From Perca fluviatilis (taxonomy: Eukaryota > Chordata > Actinopteri > Perciformes > Percidae): a stretch of 64,000 nucleotides of DNA. The stretch spans positions 33,568,501 through 33,632,500 of the forward strand of contig NC_053132.1 in assembly GCF_010015445.1 (NCBI RefSeq). Direction: 5' to 3'. The notes below the pieces were generated by a model, which saw nothing but the letters and a program-made list of their open reading frames with translations, was not told the origin of the DNA and searched no databases. This document shows positions 1 to 10,825 of this stretch, piece by piece (the first letter of the stretch is position 1; every line of letters begins with the position of its first letter). Position numbers and translations under genes: made by a program.

Positions 1-380
1 CCTGATAACTAAAGGCTCTGGCTCCCATTCTACTTTTAGAGACTCTAGGTACCACAAGTAACTCTGCATTCTGGGAGCGCAGTGCTCTAGTGGGACAATA
101 AGGTATTAGGACCTCTTCTAGATATGATGGTGCTTGACCATTTAGAGCTTTGTAGGTCAGGAGAAGGATTTTAAATTCAATCCTGGATTTTACAGGAAGC
201 CAATGCAGAGAAGCTAATACAGGAGAAATATGATCTCTTTTCTTAGTTCTTGTGAGAACACGTGCTGCAGCATTCTGGATCAGCTGGAGAGTCTTAAGGG
301 ACTTATTTGAGCAACCTGACAGTAGGGAATTACAATAGTCCAGCCTGGAAGTAACGAATGCATGGACTAGTTTTTCACTA
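1..380 (-). mobile_element. L2-like LINE, 3' reverse-transcriptase tail
   Basis: Read on the minus strand, this stretch matches the plus-strand LINE segment at about 3755-4135 almost base for base. It encodes the C-terminal part of an L2-type reverse transcriptase, with the 'SLHWLPV' and '[11 protein letters not shown]' type motifs of that family. It lies just outside the Harbinger left end at 485. The copy is cut by the window edge. Confidence 0.75.
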
Positions 381-481
381 GTTTTCCTGTACCCCCGCCC
401 CTAATAGTAGGCCTGGGTGTGTGGGTGAAAGAGTAGGCGGAAGAGAGAGCAGCAGGGGTGGATGTGTTGGTCGGTGTAATC
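381..481. other. Short spacer before the Harbinger element
   Basis: This short spacer has no gene or recognised repeat. It ends at the CAG target duplication at 482-484. Confidence 0.5.
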
Positions 482-1081
482 CAGGGGCCTGTTTCAGGAA
501 GGTTTAACAAACTCTGAGTCTAACCCTGATCTCTGAGTTGATTTACCCTGAGATGGGAAACTCTGAGTTTTCGGTTCCAGAACAGCTGATTTGAGTTGGT
601 TCAATCAACTTGGAGTAGGTTCACTCAGGGTTAAGCGTGTGCACAACCACTTTAAAAAGGCAGTATGAATGGAGCACTGATACTACGATTCACCATGGCA
701 ACAAGCAACAAAACTCGGTCTGCATACTTTACGCCTCTGGAACTGGAAATACTCATGCAGGCGTACAGCAAGTATGAACCTGTATTTCGCAAAAAGAGCA
801 ACACAGCAAAGGAGAGAGAAACGGCGTGGGAGCAAAAATTGCTGCTCGGGTCAACACGTAAGTTGAACATTTTTTTATTAATCCCGATAGGGAAACTGGT
901 TTGCCACCAACCATACAACCATCGAACACAATACACAACAAACAGACAAATAAATAAATAATTCTGCATTAGGAGACTAATAGACCCTGATTAAGAGACA
1001 CAGTTTTAAGAAAAAATTCAATTTCACAATACATAAATGTAAAAAAAATAAAAATAATAATTAATTAATAATAATAAACAG

Positions 1082-3660
1082 TTAACTCTGTTGATTAAAA
1101 TATCTAACTGCTGCGGGAACAAAAGACCTTCTCATGCGCTCACTAGAGCACCGAGGCATTACCAATCGCTCACTGAAAGAGCTTCTGAGTCCTTTGAACA
1201 AATTGTGTAGGGGATGGCCTTCAAAAAGCAGGACAATTTTTAGTTTTGAACTAATCCTCTTCTCTACAGTAATCTCCAGTACGTCCGGGTTAAGACCAAT
1301 AACTGAACCAGCTCTCTTGATTAGCTTATTTATCCTATTTTTGTCCTCAACAGAAGGACCTTCTCTTTTTTTCTTTCTAAAATCAATAACAAGTTCTTTA
1401 GTCTTTCCTACGTTCAGTTTCATAAAGTTTGACTCACACCAAGTGTAAAAAGACTGCACCTCCCTTCTATAGGCAAGATCATCACCCTGATTAAGTAGAC
1501 CCACTAAAGCAGTGTCATCCAAGAATTTTTGTACCCAGCAAGATGGCTGACTATGCCTATAGTCAGCAGTATAAAGTGAAAATAAAAAGGGGGATAAAAC
1601 TGTACCCTGATGTGCTCCAGTATTAGTTAGAATGCTATCAGAATGTTTGTTACCAATCCTAACAAACTATGGTCGTGCTAAAAGGTACTCTAAAATCCAG
1701 GCAATAGTTGTATTATGCAATTTAAAATCGATTAATTTACTAGCTAAAATATGTGGCTGTATAGTATTAAAAGCGCTCGAGAAATCAAAAAACATGATCC
1801 TAACGGAACTGGCAGTAGTTTCAAGATGACTGTAAATATTGTGAACCATATATAATAGTGCATCATCTGCCCCCACACCCTTCTTATATGCAAATTGCAA
1901 AGTATCCTGAAAGGCAGACACCTGCCTAGTCAGATGATCTAGTACAACCCTCTCGAAACACTTCATAATGTGCGAGGTCAGAGCTATAGGCCTCAGATTT
2001 GAAAGACTGTTAGACACCTTAGCTTTTTTGGGAATAGGGACAAGATGTTTTCCACATAACCGGGATTTTAGCAGAAGACAGAGACAAAGAAAACAGTGAG
2101 TGAAGAACGGAGCACAGCTGGTCAGCACACACTTTTAGGGTACGTGGATGAACACCATCAGGGCCTGCTGCCTTATTTGGTTTAATGTGCCTTAACTGCT
2201 GACGAACCTCCTCAGTGTTTAGAATAATAGCTGGGCTACAGTCCTCAGGGCTGCTCTGCCTAAGATTAAAAAGAACATTCTCATGAAGTAAAGAGAAGTC
2301 TAATTCATCAAACCTTGCAAAAAAAGTATTGGCATCGTTAGCCTGTACACCCATATTACATAAACTGGGTTTACTGGACCCATATCCAGTAATAGACTTC
2401 ATACCATTCCATAGTCCTCTTGTGTTACTACAGGACATATTTCCTTCAACCTTTTCCTTATACTTTAATCCTGTCTGATAATTACTTTCAATTCTCTTTG
2501 AGCATTTTTAATTCTATCTTTATCACCACTATAAAAAGCAGCTTTCTTTTTATTTATAGCAATCTTAACTTCTCTGGTTACCCATGGTTTGTTATTGGGA
2601 AAAATTTTGATTAATTTACAAGGAATTATAGACTCAACACAATAATTAATATAACAAGTCACTTTGTCAGTAATACTATCCGGATCATTATCTCCATCAA
2701 AGAATACAGTCCAGTCTGTGCATTCAAAGCACCCCCTTAATGTTTCACAGGCATCCTCTGACCAGATGCGCACAGTCTTTGACGTTATCGGCTGTTTCCG
2801 TATCACCGGAGTATATTTAGACATCAAAATTATCAGATTAGAATAGTCCGATTTACCCAGCGGAGGAAGAAATTTAGAAACATAGCCATCCTTATCGTTC
2901 GTATAAAACAAGTCAATAGTTTTGTCACCCCTCGTAGGACACGTCACCATTTGTTTAAGAGACGGCAGAGTGGTGGAGAGAGAGCAGTGATTAAAATCCC
3001 TGTTTATGATAACCAGCGCGTCTGGAGAGGAGCGCTGTAAATCATGCATGATTCTCGAAATAGTCTCAGTGGCACATTTCCCATTACCTGATGGGGGAAT
3101 ATACACCACCATGACAATGACATGGGAAAACTCCCTGGGTAAGTAGTAAGGTCGACAACTTGTTGCTCAATGTTCGGGTCGCAAACTCTCTCTTTTACCG
3201 TAACATGTTTGGCATGACACCACCGGTCGTTCACGTACAAACAAACACCTCCACCTTGCTTCTTACCCGTGTTTGCTTGATCTCTGTCCACCCTATGTAG
3301 TACAAAACCATCCATCTCCACGTGAGAATCAGGTATCCTGTCGGACAGCCACGTCTCAAAAAAACAGAGTAGGCTGGTCTGCCGGAACATACGATCAAAC
3401 TTCGTACAAGCTGTCAGCTCGTCCGCCTTATTGACAAGGGAGCAGACATTCCCCATAATAACCGAAGGTAGAACAGGTTTATATCCCCGCCGACGGTTTC
3501 GTACCCGAACACCTCCTCTGCTGCCCCTCTTCCTTCCTTTGGCCCTAGGCTTGATATCTGTCAAATCAGCATCATGATTCAGTAATCCTGGTACAGAAAC
3601 ACGCAGTTGAAGGAGCTCATGCCGGCTGTACATGAGAGGTGGGCCGGGCTCTCTGATCAC
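1082..3660 (-). pseudogene. Rex1-like LINE endonuclease-reverse transcriptase, broken
   Basis: The coding order is endonuclease then reverse transcriptase, the enzymes for target-primed reverse transcription in the nucleus. From 3660 to about 3120 the minus strand encodes a basic leader and endonuclease motifs ('CSLVNKADEL', 'CFFETWLSD', 'GGGVCLYVNDRWC'). The frame then shifts near 3115 and continues to 2465 ('NRDFNHCSL', 'DYSNLIIL'). Reverse-transcriptase fragments are at 2438-2019 ('NKAAGPDGVHPRTLK'), 2128-1667 ('[13 protein letters not shown]') and 1522-1082. The catalytic motif survives as 'LDDTALVG'. A deletion has removed sequence between 'KREGPSV' and the C-terminal region. At least four frame breaks make it non-functional. 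It is most similar to the copy at 24481-27073. Confidence 0.8.
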
Positions 3661-3662
3661 CT

Positions 3663-5060
3663 GGAATGAAATCTAAAACAAACCTCAAGAACAGCCTTTT
3701 TTCATCTTCGTAACATTGCCAAAATTAGGAATATCCTGTCTCAAAACGACGCTGAAAAACTAGTCCATGCATTTGTTACTTCCAGGCTGGACTATTGCAA
3801 TTCCCTACTGTCAGGTTGCTCAAATAAGTCTCTTAAGACTCTCCAGCTGATCCAGAATGCTGCAGCGCGTGTTCTCACAAGAACTAAGAAAAGAGATCAT
3901 ATTTCTCCTGTATTAGCTTCTCTGCATTGGCTTCCTGTTGAATCCAGGATTGAGTTTAAAGTCCTTCTCTTGACCTACAAAGCTCTAAATGGTCTAGCAC
4001 CATCATATCTAGAAGAGCTCCTAATACCCTATTGTCCCACTAGAGCACTGCGCTCCCAGAATGCAGAGTTACTGGTGGTACCTAGAGTCTCTAAAAGTAG
4101 AATGGGAGCTAGAGCCTTCAGTTATCAGGCTCCTCTCCTATGGAACCAGCTCCCGATCTGGGGTTGGGGGCAGAAACTGTCACCTCATTCAAGAATGAAC
4201 TTAAAACTCTCCTATTTGATAAAGCTTATAGTTAGGGAGTGAGGAGTTGCAGTGTTCACCTAACTGGCCCAACTGCTTCTCGTCATAATTGTTAGATTAA
4301 TAATACATAACAAAGTAGAGGGAGGCAGGCCAGCCAAGCCAGATCCGGCAGGGGGAGAGTTTGCCCTAAAGCCGCAAAAAGCACCTCTCCTTATGACCTG
4401 TCTCTCTTAGTTACCTGTTATAGTTACGGCTGTTATAGTTCTAGACTGCCGGGGGACTTCCTTCCTTTGACACACTGAGCTGCTCTCTCCTCTCCCTTTC
4501 TATTACTGTTACTATTACTATTACTATTTGCGTGCGCCCGTCCCAGAAATTACTAAGTTACTAAAGGTACTAATCCTAGCTTCTGGGGAGTTTACTCCCG
4601 GAGTCCTGCTTTTTCCCCAGCGTATTTCCTTGGAGAGCCGTGCACCAAGATCCTGGTCGCAGCTGTCGCCGTGGTCCTGCTGCACTCCCTGCTGAACTCA
4701 GTGATGCCCTGCAATGTCATGCTGCGTCCTGCTGAACCCTGCAGCTTCCCGCTACATCCAGTCACTGTTCCATTATTAATGTGACTACTATCTCCACTGT
4801 TCATCACAACCCCAACCGGCTCGTCAGACACCGCCTACCAAGAGCCTGGGTCTGTCCGAGGTTTCTTCCCAAGAGGGAGTTTTTCCTCGCCACTGTCGCA
4901 CTGCTTGCTCTTGAGGGAATTACTGGAACTGTTGGAATTGTTGGGGCTTTGTAAATTATAGAGTGTGGTCTAGACCTACTCTATCTGTAAAGTGTCTCGA
5001 GATAACTTATGTTATTATTTGATACTATAAATAAAATTGAAATTGAAATTGAAATTGAAT
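3663..5060 (+). mobile_element. L2-like LINE, 5'-truncated copy
   Basis: The element starts mid reverse transcriptase ('AFFHLRNIAKI') and runs to '[23 protein letters not shown]' type sequence at 3715-4150. It ends in an untranslated tail with 'CTGTAAAGTGTCTCGAGATA' and a (ATTGAA)n-type end at 5035-5060. GAATG occurs at both ends and may be the target duplication. It is inserted in the 5' region of the minus-strand Rex1-like LINE. The same tail is found inverted at 53979-54290. Confidence 0.75.
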
Positions 5061-5275
5061 GTTGTTTGTACGGCTTTCCAAACAATCAATGTCCACAGCC
5101 ACAGAAGGCAAACAACGGTACGATTGTTGAATAAAATCATAATTATGTCATCACGGATCAATCACGCTAATAATCCAGAATTAAAGACTTCCGAAGACTC
5201 ACAAAACACATAAAACACGGACGTTCTGAGTTCTGACACAGTGGTAGCAGAGTCGCCAGAAAGGGGGGCGGCGCC

Positions 5276-5501
5276 TCCAATCCAATATAGTGTTGTCAGT
5301 TCATATTTAATTTACACAATCATTTTAATTTATACTTTTTATTAATTCCCAGTGGGGAAATACATTTTTTTACACAGTTTGTTAGAACACATACAACACA
5401 CAGGCCTGAAATACACACATATGCTCATATTTAATCACAAATATGACATTACTGGTGAAAACTGGTGGAATGGTATTGAACCTATAATCTATTTCATTTA
5501 G
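5276..5501. other. Rest of Harbinger intron 1 with an old LINE tail
   Basis: The sequence around 5335-5365 resembles a minus-strand Rex1-type 3' end ('TTCCCCACTGGGAATTAATA' on that strand). It may be an older insertion. The rest is plain AT-rich intron ending at the acceptor AG 5500-5501. Confidence 0.35.
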
Positions 5502-6817
5502 GTGCAATTCTGCGGGTGAAAAACGCTTGTGGAAGCAGCTGAAAATGAAGTATAAGAACATAGGTCAAACAGGTAATACTTAAGTGAGTCTGTACCTCAT
5601 TTTAATCACATTTTAAATATGAGAGTAAATCTTCATTGGCAATTTGAATGTGCTGTAGTTTATCCCCAACTAATGTTAACATACATAGATGTCCTCTTGC
5701 CCATCCTCCTTTGTTAATTAAAAGGGCCGATTTAAATTAACATTTGACTTCTACTCAGCCAACAGAAAGAAGGCAGAGGCCCGGGAAAACTGGTGAAGGA
5801 CCAGCACCACCACCTCTGACAGAGGCAGAGGAGTTGGCCCTGAGCCAGAATGCAGGAAGGCCAGTGGATAAAGGAATCCCTGGAGGGAGCACTTCCTCTG
5901 AGCCAGCCACATCACAGGACACAAGTGCCTTCATAAGATGTAATAGACTTATATTTATCTTCTTTTATGCCTATTTATATTTTAGAGATATATTATTCCC
6001 CCTTCATGGGTTTGTCATTTGTCACAGATTCTGATGGTGTTCTCACACTTGTGGACCCTCATGCTACAGCAGAACTCCTTGAAGCTGTAAGTAGACAACT
6101 AAATATTCACAATTCTTATCACTGCCGTGTGGTATCAACCCAGTATCACGTGTGACATGTATGACTGGATATTCTACTTTTTTTTTTCAGACTCAAATTT
6201 TTTATTAAGTTTCAATTTTTACAGCAAACAAACAGAGGCAAAATCAAAACACACAACTGTATTGTGTTGGTAACGAAACATCAGTGAGGGCACTAAAATA
6301 AAACAAGGACAGAACCATACTAAAAAAAAAAAAAAAGAAAGAAATACAATAGAATAGACAGTCCATGATGAGAAAAACTAGACCAAGCATGACATGTCAA
6401 GCAGACCTTCCAGGAGACCACCAAAACACTGCTGTGTACCCATTCATTGTCCAATGTGAGGTTGAGGTAGTCCAACAAACAGACCCCTGCATTGCACCCA
6501 GACCACTTCCACCCTCAATTCCATGATAGCTCCCCAGGAACAGCCCACAATGATCAGAGTGTATGCACATACCTTCTAGCTACCATGTAATGAATACAAT
6601 CTTAAGAACATTCCCCATTTCTCATTATATTTATCAATGTAATTTATCATACTATAGGATATTCTTTCAAAAGCCGCTACTTTGCCTAGCTCTGTAAGCC
6701 AGTCTTGAAACAGCGGGCCTTCTGCATCTTTCCACTTCCTCATTATCATCTGTTTGCCAATCATTATACTTGTCTGAATCCAATTGGCTAGGGGTTTTAC
6801 AATATGGGCCATGGGCT

Positions 6818-7428
6818 TAACGACGGGACACATATAGCCGACGGGCAACCGTTGACAGAAAACCCCATCGATATGATCAGTCGCATCCCCGAGGTCCAAA
6901 AAACTGCCACAGAACAGACCAAAAAGACGAGAGGAGACGAGACGTAATACATCTCCATAACAGCAGGTGGCGCTAATCTGTAATGTTGCCCAAGAAATGA
7001 AAACCGGCAGCTGACTGGACGAATGCGTCACATGGGTTTGTTTTCTCCAGATATTGAGAGCCAGACTGTCATGGCGGCCGTTCAGAATACGATCTCATAT
7101 TGTACTAAAATAGTTCACTGAAACATGTTCTGAAAACATTTTAAGCGAGAAATAGGCCGTGCAGTTGCTGAATCTGTCTTCATTTCAGCTCAACAAAGGT
7201 CAGTTTAAAAGATTTTCATCAGATTTTGAGAGACTGTAGTCACCTCATTGCGCTCGTCATTTCCGGGTGAGTCCCGATTTCCCTGCCGCCGACCGAACAT
7301 GTCAGGTCGGCCAAAATGAATGCCGACAGCCCCCCAGACGGACGACGGCACGGGACACACTGAACAGATTTGAGTCACTGACCTCGCCAGACTGTCCCAT
7401 GGCCGATAATCGGGTTAATGTGTCCTGG
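6818..7428. mobile_element. Probable hAT-type MITE inside the L1
   Basis: The LINE reading frame breaks at 'KPMAHIVK' (left) and resumes at 'LGNPKA' (right). The ends are imperfect inverted repeats: 'GGGACACATATAGCCGACGG' on the left, and 'AGGACACATTAACCCG' on the minus strand at the right. A near-copy of GGGCCTTA flanks both sides (one base missing on the left). It has no coding content. Boundaries are good to about 10 bp. Confidence 0.5.
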
Positions 7429-9478
7429 GCCTTAGGGTTGCCTAATATGTAAAGACTGGGGCAAAACTCAAAATCCACTCTTATGACCTCTGTAATATTC
7501 TCATGAACCCTTTTCCAAAAGGTCTCAATCTTTGGTCATGACCATAGGGCATGTGTTAGGGTACCCAGCACCCCCTCACACCTCCAACAGTCTGGTGTTT
7601 CCTTTATACCTAGCATGAATAGCCTACTTGGGTACTTGGGTACCAATACAAACAATGAAGGATTTTGAATTGAATCACTTATTTTGATATCCCTGGAAAC
7701 TTGTTTAGTGACTCCAATAATCGTATGTTCAGGTCCCTCTCCCATAAGGTTTTCAGAGCTGCGTTGGACGGGTAACCAGTATGGTTCATAAGCATAGAGT
7801 AATAATGGGAAGCTCCATGACCAATCTCTGCGATCTGCAGAATCTCTTTAATGAGGTCCATGCTCTGAGGTGGTGTGCGTATAGAGCCAAAAGTAGTAAC
7901 AAGGAGGTGTCTCAGCTGAAGATATCTCCAGAATTGATTGTTGGCTAGCTTGAATTGTTCAACCAGATTGTCAAATGATTTAAGGGCCCCATCTTTATAA
8001 AGATCACCCAGAGTATGTACCCCCTTAGTCACCCACTCCCTCCATATAGGCGGTGATTTATTAATAAGGAGTTTGGGGTTGTCCCACAGACCAGAGGATA
8101 AGCTTAGAAAGGGGTTGATTTTAAATATACGAGACACTTTTTTCCATAGTCCCTGAAAATGAGAGACAACAGGATGGGATCGAGCATTCGGAGGCATTCT
8201 TGCCGATAAGAATAGCAATGGAGGTAAGGAATTGCACATTGACTGCTCTATTGCGTACCAAGGTGGCGCTCTTTCTGGAGGTAATGCCCAGTGTACCAAG
8301 TGCCTGAGGTTGAATGCATAATAATAAAACAATAGATTTGGTAGTCCCAGGCCACCTTTCGCTACCGGCTTTTGCAATTTACGCAGATGTATTCTTGGTC
8401 TTTTACCATTCCAAAAAAACTTGTTGTGCATCAAAGTGCATCAAATTGTTTGAAGTATTTTACAGGGATATTCAGTGGGAGAGACTGAAGTAGATGGTTG
8501 ACTCTGGCAGAACAGTTCATCTTTATAATATTAACTTTTCCCCATAATGATAGACAAAGTGGAGACCATCTTTCCAAATCTGTGCTAATCTTTTCTAGGA
8601 GCTGTTCAAAATTACATTGCACTATTTTGTCTAATTGCTTAGGGCATAATATTCCCAGATACTTAACTCCCTTAGGGGGCCACTGGAATGATCCGGCTTG
8701 AAATAATGTTTTTGGGCAATATGTCGTCAAGGGGAGAGCCTCAGACTTTGTCCAATTCACTCTATAACCTGAGAAGCTAGAGAAAGATTTTATAATTTCA
8801 AGCAATGCGGGAATAGATTTGCCTGGGTCCGTAATAAACATTAAAATAACATCAGCATATAGCATAAGTTTGTGTGTGGTCCCTGCAATAGTGACTCCCG
8901 GGATATGAGGGTCTTTACGAATTGCTGCGGCTAAAGGTTCCAATCCTAAACAAAACAATAATGGGGAGAGAGGCGAGCCTTGTCTGGTCCCACGACCTAG
9001 CTTGAAATGTGAAGAAATTATGCCATTAGTTTGTACGGCTGCTTGAGGCTCATTATATAACAGTTTCACCTACTTTAGAAACATCTGCCCAAAACCATAA
9101 ATCTCCAGTACTTGAAAAAGGTATTGCCACTCTATGCAGTCAAATGCTTTTTCAGCATCGAGTGAGATGGCTGCGGTAGGTGTATTGTTGTTCCTAACCA
9201 CCCACATAACATTAATCAGACGTTGAATGTTATCGGAGGCAAATCTATTACGTATAAACCCAACCTGATTTGCATGTATTAGCGTGGTTATAACACTACT
9301 AGACGATTTGCAAGGATTTTGGATAATATTTTAGTGTCTATTGATATTAAAGAAATTGGACGATAGCTTTTACACTCTGTGGGCTCTTGCCTTTCTTTAA
9401 GATTAGAGATATTAGAGCCTGAGACAGAGTAGGGGGTAACACTCCGTCAACCCGTTGGGTCCTGGTGATTTACCAGAC

Positions 9479-10825
9479 CAGGGACGGACTGACAATCTGT
9501 GCGTTCTGGAAAAGTCCAGAAAGGCCGTCCAACCGACGGCCGTCGGCACAAAAAAAGCAATATTAACAGCCAACAGCAGGGGGCGCAAACACAATCACTT
9601 AGGCCTATATGCTACGTGTAAAAATAAAACTGAAGAAGAAGAGTCGGCCTACATCATTAGACGTGAGTATATTAGAAATTCTTTGACGTGAGTTAATTTC
9701 ACATCAGCAATACTGGTAAATCCCAGGAGCAGGAAACATTTTAGGCTGCCTTTATCCCTATCTTAGCGAATTGCATAGTCAGCTCAACATGAGTGTGCAT
9801 CATGATTATGAAAATGATCGTGCCATTTAGTGCTGTCAAACTTAACGTATTTAATAATTTCTGTTAGGTTAATTTGAAACTTTAAACGCGTTAGAAATGA
9901 ATCACGGTTTGACCACGATTTCACTTGGTTGTATATGAGAGGTTGTAGTGAGCTCACTTTTGCTGCTAGGATGAAGACTATGGTATTAAATTAAACGGTA
10001 AAACATCAGGTATGCATACCACTCTAAACATGCTAACAAACAGGAAAGGGGGCTAAATAATTCACCAAATGTTACCAAAAGTTTAACCAAAAATCCTAGC
10101 ATGCATTTTCTGTCTGTCTTCCATCAGAGTGCAGTTTTTCCTTGTCTTTCATATTTGCGTTTACTATTGTGGAACTGGCAAAGACCTGGTGGTTGTTTGT
10201 GAAAGCTTCACAGACAAAATTGATAGGGCCTAGTCATTTTCATCATTTCACAGCCTTAATATGAATCAAAAGTGTAATATGACATTGAGAAAATATTAAA
10301 TAGGTTATTCAATGCTAATTCTTTAACACAAAGCAAAACATGTTATATACATTTATATTTGAATAGGTATAGTATATAGTAACTAACACTCTCAGTGTAG
10401 TTTTGGTATAGGCCTACAATATATCTAATCCCCATGTTCAGGTACAGCAAGTAGCCTACTTTATCTCTGAAAGTGTTGTCAGTAATACTGTACTGTTTTA
10501 TAATTACAAGTTTGTGTAATTTGGGGTTTCTGTAGCCAGTGACATTTCATTATTTGTATTTTATTTTCAATGCAGATGTAATGGCATTGTACATTTTTAG
10601 TTTTTATTTGAAGGCTGAGGCTTCATTAATAAACACAACCCCAATTCTCATCATTGGTTTTGATGTTACTTGCTGTAATACCTTGTCTGATAGGCTACAG
10701 TATTGTGGCATAGTATCAGGACATCCTGGCTAGTGTCTGTCGCGCACGGCAATGGGCGAATAGCCGGATGATGGGCCTATTTGGGAGAAAGTCCAGGGCT
10801 GTTTTTTAGCCCCAGTCCGTCCCTG
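9479..10825. mobile_element. Non-autonomous hAT element
   Basis: The 8-bp duplication TACCAGAC is at 9471-9478 and 10826-10833. The termini are CAGGGACGGACTG on the left and the same on the minus strand at the right, a common hAT terminal repeat. It has no transposase. It sits in the reverse-transcriptase fingers of the L1, and removing it with one duplication restores the codons for SGKSPGPNG. Confidence 0.88.

Larger units (their letters stand above)
868..5275 (-). mobile_element. Rex1-like LINE (CR1/L2 superfamily), degenerate
   Basis: The 3' end is on the left, where the minus strand reads 'CCCTATCGGGATTAATAAA', close to the tail of the plus-strand copy that ends at 27474. The 5' end near 5275 carries the same 'GGCGCCGC' type start as that copy. 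Endonuclease and reverse-transcriptase pieces lie between 1082 and 3660. An L2 tail (about 3663-5060) is inserted in the 5' region. The element sits in intron 1 of the Harbinger SANT gene. Exact ends are uncertain because I see no clean target duplication. Confidence 0.75.
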
